Assembly: GCA_030447545.1 (NCBI GenBank)
Contig: JAUJOV010000001.1
Span: 62,001 to 126,000 of the forward strand
Reading direction: 5' to 3'
Origin: Sphingomicrobium sp.
Lineage (GTDB): Bacteria; Pseudomonadota; Alphaproteobacteria; Sphingomonadales; Sphingomonadaceae
Length of the DNA: 64,000 nucleotides
Each line of letters starts with the position of its first letter. The first letter of the stretch is position 1. The notes under the pieces were generated by a model. The model had not been told where the DNA came from and did not search any database. It saw only the letters and a list, made by a program, of their open reading frames with translations. Below, one piece after another: positions 8,371 to 16,733 of this stretch. A program made the translations under genes and the position numbers.

Positions 8371-9273
8371 ATGCCTGCAACGGAGCTGAGCCTCGACGTC
8401 GCAATCGGCGTCACCATTCCCGCGCGCGATGCGCGCGGCCGGGCAGCGCGCATCGGGCCGGTGCTCGATTCGATCCTGTCGGCGCACACCTATCCGCCGG
8501 TGCTCGAGCGGCTGCTTGCCGAGGCGCTGACGCTAACCGCGCTGCTCGGCTCGCTGCTCAAGGAACCGCAAGGGCAGATGACGCTCCAGGCGCAGACGGA
8601 GGACGGGATCGTCGATCTGCTCGTGTGCGACTATCTCGGCGGCGAGCTTCGCGGCTATGTCCGCCACGACCCGGCGCGCCTGGCCGACGCCGGGCCGAAG
8701 CCGACGCTCTCCGCCTTGTTCGGCAAGGGCTATCTGGCGATCACTTTCGACCAGCCGCTGAGCAAGGAGCGCTATCAGGGGATCGTGCCGCTCGAGGGCG
8801 AGAGCCTCGCTCAGGCCGCGCAGAGCTATTTCGCTCAGTCGGAGCAGATCCCGAGCCTGGTCCGCCTCGCCGCCGAGAAGCGCGACGGGCGCTGGACCGC
8901 GGGCGGGATGCTGTTCCAGCACCTGCCCGAGGGCGAGGAGGGCCGCGAGCGAATCCACACGCAGCTCGACCATCCCGACTGGCCGCACATCGCCATCCTC
9001 GGCGGATCGGTGAAGCCCGGGGAGCTGACCGACCCCGGCCTGCCGCTCGACGATTTGATCTGGCGGCTGTTCCACGAGGAGGCGGAAGTGCGCACGTTCG
9101 CGCCGGTGCAGCTCTCGCGCGGCTGCCGCTGCGACCCCGAATATGTGCGCTCGGTGATCGCCCGCTTCCCCGAGGAGGAGCGCCAGGCGATGGTCGGGCC
9201 GGACGGGCTGATCACCGTCGACTGTGCCTTCTGCTCGCAGACCTTCCCGATCACGCTTGCCGACGTCTCCTAG
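8371..9273 (+). CDS. hslO: Hsp33 redox-regulated chaperone
   Basis: Cytosolic holdase switched on by oxidation. It has 300 residues, the usual size. The C-terminal zinc redox switch is visible: Cys252 and Cys254 (CRC) and Cys285 and Cys288 (CAFC), the expected CxC...CxxC pattern. The N-terminal dimeric domain starts around residue 8. It lies directly downstream of argD in the same orientation. Confidence 0.93.
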   Translation: MPATELSLDVAIGVTIPARDARGRAARIGPVLDSILSAHTYPPVLERLLAEALTLTALLGSLLKEPQGQMTLQAQTEDGIVDLLVCDYLGGELRGYVRHDPARLADAGPKPTLSALFGKGYLAITFDQPLSKERYQGIVPLEGESLAQAAQSYFAQSEQIPSLVRLAAEKRDGRWTAGGMLFQHLPEGEEGRERIHTQLDHPDWPHIAILGGSVKPGELTDPGLPLDDLIWRLFHEEAEVRTFAPVQLSRGCRCDPEYVRSVIARFPEEERQAMVGPDGLITVDCAFCSQTFPITLADVS

Positions 9274-9314
9274 GCCCCCTCCCGGAAATTCGCCGTTCGT
9301 GCTATGCTGGAGGG

Positions 9315-9686
9315 ATGAGCGGCTTGGGGCGAGCTGTGGCATTGGCCGGCGGGGCAGGGGCGCTTGCGCTCGTTCTGGGCGCTGCGAAGGGCCCGGCGAT
9401 CCTTGCGCAGCCCATTGGCGGACTGTGGGAGATCAGGGGCGATCCCGCCTCGCCCGGGCCGCAGCGGCTGTGCCTTGCGGATCCCGCGCTGCTTGCCCAG
9501 TTCGAGCACCGCAGGGCGACCTGCACCCGCGTCGTGGTCGGCGAACAGGCCTTGTCCGCCGACATGCATTACACCTGTGCGGGCGGCGGGTTCGGCCAGT
9601 CGACCATGACTGTGCTGACGCCGCGCTCGCTGAGGATCCACACGCAGGGCATCTCGCGCGGCGCGCCCTTCAACTATGTGCTGTAG
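9315..9686 (+). CDS. small secreted protein, DUF3617-like
   Basis: A 123-residue protein with a hydrophobic N-terminal signal (AVALAGGAGALALVLGAA). Mature part begins GGLWEIRGDP, with two cysteines (LCLAD, TCTRV) and a third in HYTCAGGGFG. The layout (a W-E opening, Cys-containing middle, and a GFGxS..T..TP.S end) resembles DUF3617 periplasmic proteins common in sphingomonads. Start 9315 is set by GGAGGG just upstream. Function unknown. Confidence 0.6.
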   Translation: MSGLGRAVALAGGAGALALVLGAAKGPAILAQPIGGLWEIRGDPASPGPQRLCLADPALLAQFEHRRATCTRVVVGEQALSADMHYTCAGGGFGQSTMTVLTPRSLRIHTQGISRGAPFNYVL

Positions 9687-9815
9687 GCGCGAAGACTCAG
9701 CGACTGCTGAAGACGGGCCGCCTCATTAAGCCGGGGTTTAAGCTGGAGCAGCTATGAGGGAGTCGTGCCGGATTTTGGCACGCTTTCCTCCCAATCCGGG
9801 CTTTCGCCCGAACCT

Positions 9816-9850
9816 GGGCCGCCCTTCTTCGGATGGGCGGCCCTTCTTTC
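9816..9850 (+). terminator. terminator-like hairpin upstream of queC
   Basis: Perfect 9-bp stem GGGCCGCCC (9816-9824) / GGGCGGCCC (9835-9843) followed by TTCTTTC. It lies between the DUF3617-like gene (stop 9684-9686) and queC. It could end the upstream transcript or act as an attenuator for queC. Confidence 0.55.
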
Positions 9851-9878
9851 ATCCTCCCCACTAAATCGTGGGGAGGAT
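9851..9878 (+). promoter_or_regulatory. 11-bp perfect hairpin overlapping the queC ribosome site
   Basis: ATCCTCCCCAC (9851-9861) pairs perfectly with GTGGGGAGGAT (9868-9878) around a 6-nt loop. The right arm holds the only purine-rich ribosome-binding sequence before the queC ATG at 9891. Either this is a structured leader limiting queC translation, or a dispersed palindromic repeat that happens to end here. Confidence 0.45.
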
Positions 9879-9890
9879 AATAGGCAGCCG

Positions 9891-10589
9891 ATGAATAGCT
9901 CAGCAAAAGCCGTCGTGCTCCTCTCCGGAGGGCTCGACTCGATGGTCTGCGCGGGCCTTGCGCGCGAGCAGGGGTTCCGCGTGCTCGCGCTCACGATAGA
10001 CTACAACCAGCGCCACCGGATCGAGCTTCAGGCAGCGACGACCATTGTGGCTGCGCTTGGCGCCGAGCGGCATATCATTCTGCCGCTCGACCTGAGCCGC
10101 TTCGGCGGGTCGGCCCTCACCGACGACATTGCGGTGCCCAAGGGCGGGCTCGGAAATGAAATTCCCGTCACTTACGTGCCTGCGCGCAACACGGTCTTCC
10201 TGTCGCTGTGCCTCGGCTGGGCGGAGGCGGCGGGAGCCCGCGACCTGTTCATCGGGGTCAATGCGCTCGATTATTCGGGCTATCCGGACTGCCGGCCCGA
10301 GTGGGTGCAAGGCTTCGAGCGGCTCGCGAACCTCGCGACGAAGGCGGGCGTGGAGGGTGAGGCGTTCGCGGTGCATCCGCCGCTGATTTCCATGACCACG
10401 GCCGAGATTGTGCGCGAGGCGGCGCGGCTGGGGCTCGACGCTGGGATGAGCTGGTCGTGCTACGACCCGACGAGCGACCTCAGGCACTGCGGGCTGTGCG
10501 ATTCGTGCCGGCTTCGCGCCAGGGGGTTCGCGCAAGCGGGGCTGCCTGACCCCACCGTCTATGCGGCGCACGAAGGCGCGGGCGCATGA
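9891..10589 (+). CDS. queC: 7-cyano-7-deazaguanine (preQ0) synthase
   Basis: ATP-dependent enzyme converting 7-carboxy-7-deazaguanine to preQ0 in queuosine biosynthesis. 232 residues. PP-loop SGGLDS near residue 14, and the C-terminal zinc-binding cysteine cluster CYDP...HCGLCDSCRLR. The start MNSSAKAVVLLSGG is chosen over longer in-frame starts because family members begin just before the PP-loop. Its stop overlaps the queE start (ATGA), so the two are translationally coupled. Confidence 0.94.
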   Translation: MNSSAKAVVLLSGGLDSMVCAGLAREQGFRVLALTIDYNQRHRIELQAATTIVAALGAERHIILPLDLSRFGGSALTDDIAVPKGGLGNEIPVTYVPARNTVFLSLCLGWAEAAGARDLFIGVNALDYSGYPDCRPEWVQGFERLANLATKAGVEGEAFAVHPPLISMTTAEIVREAARLGLDAGMSWSCYDPTSDLRHCGLCDSCRLRARGFAQAGLPDPTVYAAHEGAGA

Positions 10590-11218
10590 CCTACGCGGTC
10601 AAGGAGTGCTTCCTGACGCTGCAGGGCGAGGGCGTGCAGAGCGGCAGCCGTGCGGTGTTCCTGCGCTTTGCCGGCTGCAACCTGTGGTCGGGGCGCGAGG
10701 CTGATCGGGCGGGCGCGCAGTGCAGCTTCTGCGACACGGATTTCGTCGGGACCGACGGGCCGGGCGGGGGCAGGTTCGCCGATGCGGATGGCCTTGCCGA
10801 TAGAGTGGTCGAGCTGTGGGGCCCCGCAGAGGGCCAGCGGCTGGTGGTCGTCACGGGGGGCGAGCCGATGCTTCAGCTCGATTCCGCGCTGATCGACGCG
10901 CTTCACGCGCGGGGTTTCCGGGTCGCGGTCGAAAGCAACGGCACGCTTGAAGCGGTCGAGGGAATCGACTGGCTGTGCGTGAGCCCGAAGGCGGGGACCA
11001 GGGTCATCCAGCGCTCGGGCGACGAGATCAAGCTCGTCTGGCCGCAGCAGGGAATCGACCCCGCGGAGCTCGAAAGCTGGGACTTCCGGAATTTCCTGGT
11101 GCAGCCGATGGACTGCGACGAGCGCGAGCAGGCGCTGGAGGCGGCGATCCGCCTTGTCATGGAGCGGCCCAGGTGGCGGCTGTCGCTTCAGTCGCACAAG
11201 CTGATCGGGCTTCCGTAG
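10586..11218 (+). CDS. queE: 7-carboxy-7-deazaguanine synthase (radical SAM)
   Basis: Radical-SAM enzyme acting just before QueC; it contracts carboxytetrahydropterin to 7-carboxy-7-deazaguanine. 210 residues. The Fe-S cluster cysteines are C31, C46 and C49 in the unusual CX14CX2C spacing known for one QueE class, followed by DTDFVGTDG. TGGEPMLQ is the SAM-binding GGE motif. It overlaps queC by 4 bp. Confidence 0.94.
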   Translation: MTYAVKECFLTLQGEGVQSGSRAVFLRFAGCNLWSGREADRAGAQCSFCDTDFVGTDGPGGGRFADADGLADRVVELWGPAEGQRLVVVTGGEPMLQLDSALIDALHARGFRVAVESNGTLEAVEGIDWLCVSPKAGTRVIQRSGDEIKLVWPQQGIDPAELESWDFRNFLVQPMDCDEREQALEAAIRLVMERPRWRLSLQSHKLIGLP

Positions 11219-11231
11219 GACGCGTTCGCGC

Positions 11232-11272
11232 ATGAAAAAGAGGCTGCCGGACCGGCCGGCAGCCTCTTGATC
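11232..11272. terminator. convergent terminator between queE and the minus-strand lipoprotein
   Basis: Perfect 13-bp stem AAGAGGCTGCCGG (11238-11250) / CCGGCAGCCTCTT (11256-11268). On the minus strand it runs into CTTTTTC, a good U-tract for the lipoprotein gene at 11305. On the plus strand the tract is weak. Confidence 0.8.
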
Positions 11273-11304
11273 TTCGACGCTCCAGCGAAGGAGCGCCGAG
11301 GCGA

Positions 11305-11577
11305 TTACATCGCGTTGTTGCCGGTCGCCATGTTGGCGTCGGTCGTCGCGTTGGCGCCCGTCGTGGCGTTCATGTCGGTCGTGACATTACCGGCCAGATT
11401 GGCGTCGGTGGTCATGTTCGCGTCCATGTTGGTCGCGGCCTCGAGGCCGGCCGTGTCGTTCACGATCAGGGTATCGGTCGCCAAATTGTCAACGTTCATC
11501 GTGTTGTCGGCGGCTTCGTTGCTGCTGCAAGCCGCAACCGCCAGGGCCGCACCAGCGACCAGGATAAGAGCACGCAT
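11305..11577 (-). CDS. small Asn/Thr/Ala-rich repeat lipoprotein
   Basis: A 90-residue protein with signal MRALILVAGAALAVAACSS (lipobox AVAAC, Cys17). The mature part is low-complexity: repeated units such as TTDANLAGNV, TTDMNATTGAN and TTDANMATGNN, with no aromatic residue after the signal. It ends about 35 bp from a strong terminator in its direction. I recognise no family; short Asn/Thr/Asp-rich lipoproteins of this kind are seen in sphingomonads without assigned function. Confidence 0.6.
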   Translation of the reverse strand: MRALILVAGAALAVAACSSNEAADNTMNVDNLATDTLIVNDTAGLEAATNMDANMTTDANLAGNVTTDMNATTGANATTDANMATGNNAM

Positions 11578-11663
11578 TCAAAACTCCCTTGATTGTCCAA
11601 TCTGGAGCGGGCGCTGCCCGTGTTCCAGATCGCGCGCACAATAGGCTGAAGCGGTTCCGGCCA

Positions 11664-12338
11664 TCAAGAGACTTTGCATGGCTGCTCCAACGCGCTGAGA
11701 AAGGCCGGAAAACTGCGCTTCAACGAAGCATCGACAAGCGAAAGGGACGGTTGCTTGCCAAGCGCTGCAAGGCTCGTCACCCCCAGCTCGGCGATCCCGC
11801 AGGGCACGATGCCGCTGAAATGCGCAAGGTGGGGCGACACGTTGATCGAGAAGCCGTGGAGCGTCACCCAGCGCTTCACGCGAATGCCCAGCGCGGCGAT
11901 TTTGGCTTCCTCAGCGCCTTCGCCGACCCAGATCCCGATGCGCCCCTGTGAGCGATGCGCCTCGACCCCCAAGTCCTTAAGAGCGGCGATGATCCAGCCT
12001 TCGAGCGAGTGGACCAACCGCCGAACGTCGCGGCCGCGGCACTCGAGGTCGAGCATCAGATAGCCGACGCGCTGGCCCGGCCCGTGATAGGTGTAGCGCC
12101 CGCCGCGCCCTGCTTCGTGGACCGGCAGGCCGAGCGGGTTGGTGAGCTCGGCCGGGTCCGAACTGGTCCCTGCGGTGAACAAAGGCGGGTGCTCGAGCAG
12201 CCACACGCATTCGGCCGCATCGCGCGAGCGGATCGCGGCTGCGCGCTCCTGCATGAAGGCGAGCGCCTCCTCATAGGGTACGAGCCCATCGCTGACTCGC
12301 CATTCGATGGTGTCGGGGGCGGACACGAGCGGATGCAT
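11664..12338 (-). CDS. lipB: octanoyl-ACP:protein N-octanoyltransferase
   Basis: Transfers octanoate from acyl carrier protein to lipoyl domains, the first step of protein lipoylation; likely to serve GcvH, also in this window. 224 residues. Landmarks: ERAAAIR near the start, GRGGRYTYHGPGQRVGY, the catalytic Lys in KIAALGIRVKRW, and the catalytic Cys in SGIVPCGI. ATG 12338 is chosen because the family starts just before the substrate region. It diverges from the membrane protein gene at 12430. Confidence 0.93.
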   Translation of the reverse strand: MHPLVSAPDTIEWRVSDGLVPYEEALAFMQERAAAIRSRDAAECVWLLEHPPLFTAGTSSDPAELTNPLGLPVHEAGRGGRYTYHGPGQRVGYLMLDLECRGRDVRRLVHSLEGWIIAALKDLGVEAHRSQGRIGIWVGEGAEEAKIAALGIRVKRWVTLHGFSINVSPHLAHFSGIVPCGIAELGVTSLAALGKQPSLSLVDASLKRSFPAFLSALEQPCKVS

Positions 12339-12429
12339 GGCCTTGCCCGCGCGCTGCCGCAAGCGTTGCAAGCGGCGGCCCGCGCCCTCATAAGCCAGCG
12401 GCGGCAAGAAGCGCGCAGCAGGGGGCAGG

Positions 12430-13230
12430 ATGGCGCGAAAGCTCTCGATTTCAACGGCGTGGGACGAAACGCGCGGGGTGCTCCGCCGCGACGGGCGCCT
12501 GATCGCCGCCGTCGCGCTTGCGCTGCTGGTGCTGCCGAGCACGATCCAGACACTTGTCTCGCCCGAGGCGCCGCGCGGCGAGCTCCCCGAGCCTGGTGCA
12601 TGGATGATCCTGGCGCTGGTCGCGACCCTCGTGGGCTTCGTCGGCCAGCTCGCGGTGATCCGGCTTGCGATCGGATCCCACGTCAGCGTGGGCGAGGCGA
12701 TCGGTCACGGGGCGCGGCGAATGCCCGCACTTGTCGGGGCGATGCTCCTGTGGCTCGTGCCGCTGGCCGCTCTGCTGCTCGCCGTGGGCAACCTCGTGCG
12801 CCAGGGCGATCGCTCGGCGCCGCTCGCGCTCGCCTTCCTGCTGCTGGTCGTGCTGCTGGTCTATCTCGGAGTGCGCCTGATCACCGTGACGGCGGTTGCA
12901 GGCGCGGAAAATGGCGGGCCGGTCGGCATCCTCAAGAGGAGCTGGGCGCTTACTCGCGGACGATGGTGGCGACTGTTCGGCTTTCTCGTTCTGTTCGTGA
13001 TCGCGGCGGTCGCCGTGATGCTCGCCGCCGAAGCGCTGGTCGGAGTGATCGTCCAGGTCCTTTTCGGCACGCCCGAGCCGATGAGCGTAGGAGCGCTGGT
13101 CGTGGCCCTCGTCAGGCGGCTTGCAACTGCCGCGGTGACCGTGGTTTTCCTGGTGATGCTCGCCCGGATCTACGTTCAGCTGTCCGGACCCGAGCCGGTC
13201 GAGGCTTCGGTCCCGAGCAGCGGGACCTGA
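12430..13230 (+). CDS. multi-span membrane protein (YciC/GlpM-like domain)
   Basis: A 266-residue integral membrane protein with about six hydrophobic segments (roughly 25-45, 58-80, 98-120, 130-150, 185-210, 225-250). The signature GILKRSWALTRGRWWRLFGFLVL-like segment (about 176-198) is typical of the membrane domain of glycerophosphoryl diester phosphodiesterase and YciC-like proteins. No catalytic domain is present. Role unknown. It converges on the GNAT gene and overlaps its 3' end by about 55 bp. Confidence 0.7.
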   Translation: MARKLSISTAWDETRGVLRRDGRLIAAVALALLVLPSTIQTLVSPEAPRGELPEPGAWMILALVATLVGFVGQLAVIRLAIGSHVSVGEAIGHGARRMPALVGAMLLWLVPLAALLLAVGNLVRQGDRSAPLALAFLLLVVLLVYLGVRLITVTAVAGAENGGPVGILKRSWALTRGRWWRLFGFLVLFVIAAVAVMLAAEALVGVIVQVLFGTPEPMSVGALVVALVRRLATAAVTVVFLVMLARIYVQLSGPEPVEASVPSSGT

Positions 13231-13790
13231 GGCGCGCAGTCGAGCGGCAGAATGCCGAGCAGGCGCGGGTCGGGGAAGCGCTCGACCGCCCGCCTGACGG
13301 GCACGAAGCCGGCGCGGCAGTAGGCGGCGAGCGCGGCCGGATGGTCGAGCGTGCAGGTGTGCACATGGACTTTGCTCAGCCCATCGCGCCAGGCAAGGCG
13401 CAGGGCCTGAGCGAGCAGCCAGCGGCCGTGGCCGTGTCCCGCGAGCTCGGGCACCAGGCCCACGAAGCTGAGCTCGCATTCGCCCGGTTCGCGAAGGTCG
13501 AGCTCGAGCATGCCTACATCGCGCTTTTGCGCATCCACCACGGCGTAGAACTCGACCTTCGGGTGCTGGACGAGCGCGGCGAGCTTCGCATCGTCCATGA
13601 TCAGCCGCGAGAACCACAGCCAGCGCGCTCCGACCAGCGTGAACAGGCGGCGGTAGTCGTCGGGTGCGGGCCGTTCGATGCGCCGCAGCGACAAGTCCGA
13701 GGGCGGCGGCACTTGCGCCGGCGGCGAGCGCATCTCGAGGAAGGTGACGACCGCGACCAGCTCGTCTTGCGCGACCGGCTGGTAGCTCAT
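13176..13790 (-). CDS. GNAT family N-acetyltransferase
   Basis: A 204-residue acetyl-CoA-dependent acetyltransferase. Acetyl-CoA motif A is VGLVPELAGHGHGRWLLAQAL, preceded by GMLELDLREPGECELSFV (beta4). Then LSKVHVHTCTLDHPAALAAYCRAGFVPVR closes the fold. The ATG at 13788-13790 overlaps the hemF stop (ATGA), so it is the second gene of a hemF operon. Substrate unknown. Confidence 0.85.
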   Translation of the reverse strand: MSYQPVAQDELVAVVTFLEMRSPPAQVPPPSDLSLRRIERPAPDDYRRLFTLVGARWLWFSRLIMDDAKLAALVQHPKVEFYAVVDAQKRDVGMLELDLREPGECELSFVGLVPELAGHGHGRWLLAQALRLAWRDGLSKVHVHTCTLDHPAALAAYCRAGFVPVRRAVERFPDPRLLGILPLDCAPQVPLLGTEASTGSGPDS

Positions 13791-14662
13791 TTCCAGGCCG
13801 CGAGCGGGGGCAGGCTCATCAGGATCGCGTCGACATTGCCGCCGGTCTTGAGGCCGAACAGGGTGCCGCGGTCGTAGAGCAGGTTGAACTCGACGTAACG
13901 GCCGCGAAAGTCGAGCAGTCGGCGCATGTCCTCGTCCGAAAAGGGCGTGTCCATCCGCAGCCTCACGAGCTTCGGGAAGATGTCGAGGAAGGCCTCTCCG
14001 ACCTCTCGCCCAAAGGCGAAATTCGCTTCGAACGACACGCCCTTGCCGGGTTCGAAGCATTCGAGATGGTCGTAGAAGATGCCGCCCACCCCGCGCGCGA
14101 CGCTGCGATGGGGCAGGAAGAAATAGTCCTCGGCCCATTTGGAAAAGCGCGGGTAGAAGGTCGGGTCCGTGCGCAGCGCAGGCGGCGCGGAGCCGCGCGT
14201 GGAATGCGTCGGTATCCTGGCGGTAAGGGATGGCCGGATTGAGGTCGGCGCCGCCCCAAACCACCGCCTGGTGGTCGTCAGGAAGCGCGTGTTCATGTGC
14301 ACCGCGGGGACGTGCGGATTGGCCATGTGCGCGACGAGGCTGATGCCGGTGGCGAAGAAGCGCGGGTCCTCGGCTGCGCCGTGGACGCTCGCCGCGAACT
14401 CATCGCTGAAGCGGCCGCCCACGGTCGACACGTTGACCTCGACCTTCTCGAAGACCTTGCCAGTCATCAGGCCGCGCACGCCCCCGCCTCCCTTGGCGCC
14501 GCCGGGGCCGCCTTCGGCATCCTCGCGGTCCCACGGGATGAAGTCGAAGGCGGCCTCGCTCCCGGCTTCGCGCTCGATCGCCTCGAACTCGGCGCAGATG
14601 CGATTGCGCAGGCTTTCGAACCAGTCGCGGGCGGCCTGCTGCTGTTCGTCCAAGGCAAGCAT
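13787..14662 (-). CDS. hemF: oxygen-dependent coproporphyrinogen III oxidase (paired frameshifts)
   Basis: Converts coproporphyrinogen III to protoporphyrinogen IX in heme synthesis. 291 residues, near the family length. Typical blocks: VEVNVSTVGG-like start region, MANPHVPAVHMNTRF, then YPRFSKWAEDYFFLPHR and GGIFYDHL. Between about 14165 and 14265 the conserved sequence (GADLNPAIPYRQDTDAFH) runs in another frame, and the original frame returns afterwards. Two compensating single-base indels explain this, most likely read errors. Heme supply fits the neighbouring bc1 genes. Confidence 0.92.
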   Translation of the reverse strand: MLALDEQQQAARDWFESLRNRICAEFEAIEREAGSEAAFDFIPWDREDAEGGPGGAKGGGGVRGLMTGKVFEKVEVNVSTVGGRFSDEFAASVHGAAEDPRFFATGISLVAHMANPHVPAVHMNTRFLTTTRRWFGAAPTSIRPSLTARIPTHSTRGSAPPALRTDPTFYPRFSKWAEDYFFLPHRSVARGVGGIFYDHLECFEPGKGVSFEANFAFGREVGEAFLDIFPKLVRLRMDTPFSDEDMRRLLDFRGRYVEFNLLYDRGTLFGLKTGGNVDAILMSLPPLAAWK

Positions 14663-14824
14663 GAGCGCCCTTTAGCGCGCCCGCCGCGAATGCCAATTGT
14701 GCCCCTTGGCAGCCCCCACTGGCGCCGCTATCAGGCCCGCCAATCGCGCCGGGCACCCGCCCGGAGCGGCGTCGCTTGGGCCTGTCCGGCCCGTCTAGAG
14801 CTGAACAAGCGTCCAAGGGTGAGC

Positions 14825-15406
14825 ATGGCCACACAGGCATCTGCCGAGGGTACGGATCGCGCCGCAGGGACCGAGGTCCGGCGGCGCGATTTCCTCAACG
14901 TCGCCGCGGTCAGCTTTGCCGGCATCGGCGTCGTCGCAGTCACCATCCCGCTGATCAGCCAGATGAACCCGCCGGCCGACGTCCTCGCGCTCGCCGAGGT
15001 CGAGGTCGACATCTCGAAGATCCAGACGGGCCAGGCGATCAAGACCGTGTGGCGCAAGCAGCCGGTGTTCATCCGCAACCTGACTCCGCAGGAGATCCAG
15101 GCGGCGAACGCGGTTCCGCTCGGCGAGCTTCGCGATCCCGAAACGCTGGCCGGGCGGACTAAGCCCGGCAAGGCCAACTGGCTGATCACCCTGGGCGTGT
15201 GCACGCATTTGGGATGCGTTCCGCTCGGGGTCGGCGAGGGCGAGAACCGGGGCCCGTTCGGCGGCTATTTCTGCCCGTGCCACGGCTCGGCCTACGACAC
15301 TGCGGCGCGCATCCGCACGGGCCCGGCGCCGACCAACCTGGTCGTGCCCGAATATGAATTCGTGTCGGACACCCTGGTCCGGATCGGCGCGGGGGGAACA
15401 GCCTAA
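14825..15406 (+). CDS. petA: ubiquinol-cytochrome c reductase iron-sulfur (Rieske) subunit
   Basis: Rieske 2Fe-2S subunit of the bc1 complex, anchored in the cytoplasmic membrane. 193 residues. A Tat-type motif (RRRDFLNVAA, about 20-29) precedes the single transmembrane helix. Cluster ligands are in CTHLGC and CPCHGS. petB starts at 15407, immediately after the TAA, so petABC is a tight operon. Start 14825 is the ATG of MATQAS. Confidence 0.95.
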   Translation: MATQASAEGTDRAAGTEVRRRDFLNVAAVSFAGIGVVAVTIPLISQMNPPADVLALAEVEVDISKIQTGQAIKTVWRKQPVFIRNLTPQEIQAANAVPLGELRDPETLAGRTKPGKANWLITLGVCTHLGCVPLGVGEGENRGPFGGYFCPCHGSAYDTAARIRTGPAPTNLVVPEYEFVSDTLVRIGAGGTA

Positions 15407-16720
15407 ATGAGCTTCGCCTGGGCAAAGCCCTACGAACCCAAGTCCGCGTTCGGGCGGTGGATCGACGCCCGGCTGCCGCTCCCGCGGCTGGTCTATGGCG
15501 CGGTCGGCGGCGGCTATCCGGTGCCGCGCAACCTCAACTATTGGTGGAACTTCGGAGTGCTCGCCGGAGTGTTCCTGACGATCCAGATCGTCACCGGCAT
15601 CGTTCTTGCGATGTGGTATTATTCGAGCGTCGACGGCGCGTTCAACTCGGTCGAGCACATCATGCGCGACGTGAACGCCGGCTGGGCGCTGCGCTACATC
15701 CACATGAACGGCGCGAGCTTCTTCTTCATCGTCACGTACATCCACATCTTCCGCGGCATCTATTACGGCTCCTACAAGGCGCCGCGCGAGCTGGTGTGGA
15801 TGCTGGGCCTCGTCATCTATCTGCTGATGATGGCGACCGCCTTCATGGGATACGTGCTCCCCTGGGGGCAGATGAGCTATTGGGGCGCGCAGGTCATCAC
15901 CGGCTTCTTCTCGGCTTTCCCGCTGGTCGGCGAGCCGCTCCGCATCTGGCTGCTCGGCGGCTATGCGCCCGACCAGGCGACGCTGACCCGCTTCTTCTCG
16001 CTCCACTACCTGCTGCCGTTCGTGATCGCGGGCGTGGTGATCCTCCACATCTGGGCGCTTCACATCCCCGGGTCGAGCAACCCGACCGGCGTGGACATCA
16101 AGGAGGAGCGCGACACGCTTCCCTTCCATCCGTTCTACACCGCCAAGGACGGCTGGTTCGGGGCGGCGGTGCTGCTAGTGTTCGCCTTGTTCACCTATTT
16201 CGCGCCCAACTTCCTTGGGCACCCCGACAATTACATCCCGGCCAACCCGCTCGCGACCCCCGCCGAGATCGTGCCCGAATGGTATTTCTGGCCATTCTAC
16301 GCGATCCTTCGCGCGTTCACTGTCGACTTCATCCTGCCGGCCAAGCTGTGGGGCGTGCTGGCGATGTTCGCCTCGATCCTGCTGCTGTTCTTCCTGCCGT
16401 GGCTCGACAATTCGGCCGTTCGCTCAGGCTCGTACCGGCCGCTGTTCAAGCGCTTCTTCTGGATCCTGGTGGTGAATCTCATCCTGCTCGGCTGGGCCGG
16501 AGGGCGCGCGGCGACACCGGTGGTGATCGCTGTGAGCCAGCTCGCCACCGCTTATTACTTCGCGCACTTCCTGATCATCCTGCCTCTGATTTCCAAGTTC
16601 GAGCGGCCGCTGCCGCTGCCCGACTCGATTTCGACCTCGGCGCTTCACGGGGAGCGGAGCGAGACCGCGCCGGCAGGGATCACGCGTCCGTCGGCGACGA
16701 CCGCGACGCCGGCCGAATAG
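15407..16720 (+). CDS. petB: cytochrome b of the bc1 complex
   Basis: Core quinol-oxidising subunit with two b hemes, 437 residues and eight transmembrane helices. Key motifs: heme-binding histidines in the second helix ([19 protein letters not shown]) and fourth ([20 protein letters not shown]), and the Qo-site PEWYFWPFY. It abuts petA without a gap. The C-terminal 35 residues are a polar extension after the last helix. Confidence 0.96.
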   Translation: MSFAWAKPYEPKSAFGRWIDARLPLPRLVYGAVGGGYPVPRNLNYWWNFGVLAGVFLTIQIVTGIVLAMWYYSSVDGAFNSVEHIMRDVNAGWALRYIHMNGASFFFIVTYIHIFRGIYYGSYKAPRELVWMLGLVIYLLMMATAFMGYVLPWGQMSYWGAQVITGFFSAFPLVGEPLRIWLLGGYAPDQATLTRFFSLHYLLPFVIAGVVILHIWALHIPGSSNPTGVDIKEERDTLPFHPFYTAKDGWFGAAVLLVFALFTYFAPNFLGHPDNYIPANPLATPAEIVPEWYFWPFYAILRAFTVDFILPAKLWGVLAMFASILLLFFLPWLDNSAVRSGSYRPLFKRFFWILVVNLILLGWAGGRAATPVVIAVSQLATAYYFAHFLIILPLISKFERPLPLPDSISTSALHGERSETAPAGITRPSATTATPAE

Positions 16721-16733
16721 GGGTTAGTCACTG

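Noticed and set aside
9700-9850. preQ1 riboswitch upstream of queC
   Set aside because: Looked for the preQ1-I and preQ1-II patterns; no matching stem and A-rich tail, only hairpins.
11955-13877. 640-codon plus-strand ORF over lipB and the GNAT/hemF genes
   Set aside because: It is an antisense shadow in GC-rich DNA; lipB and the other genes on the opposite strand or frame have clear family motifs.
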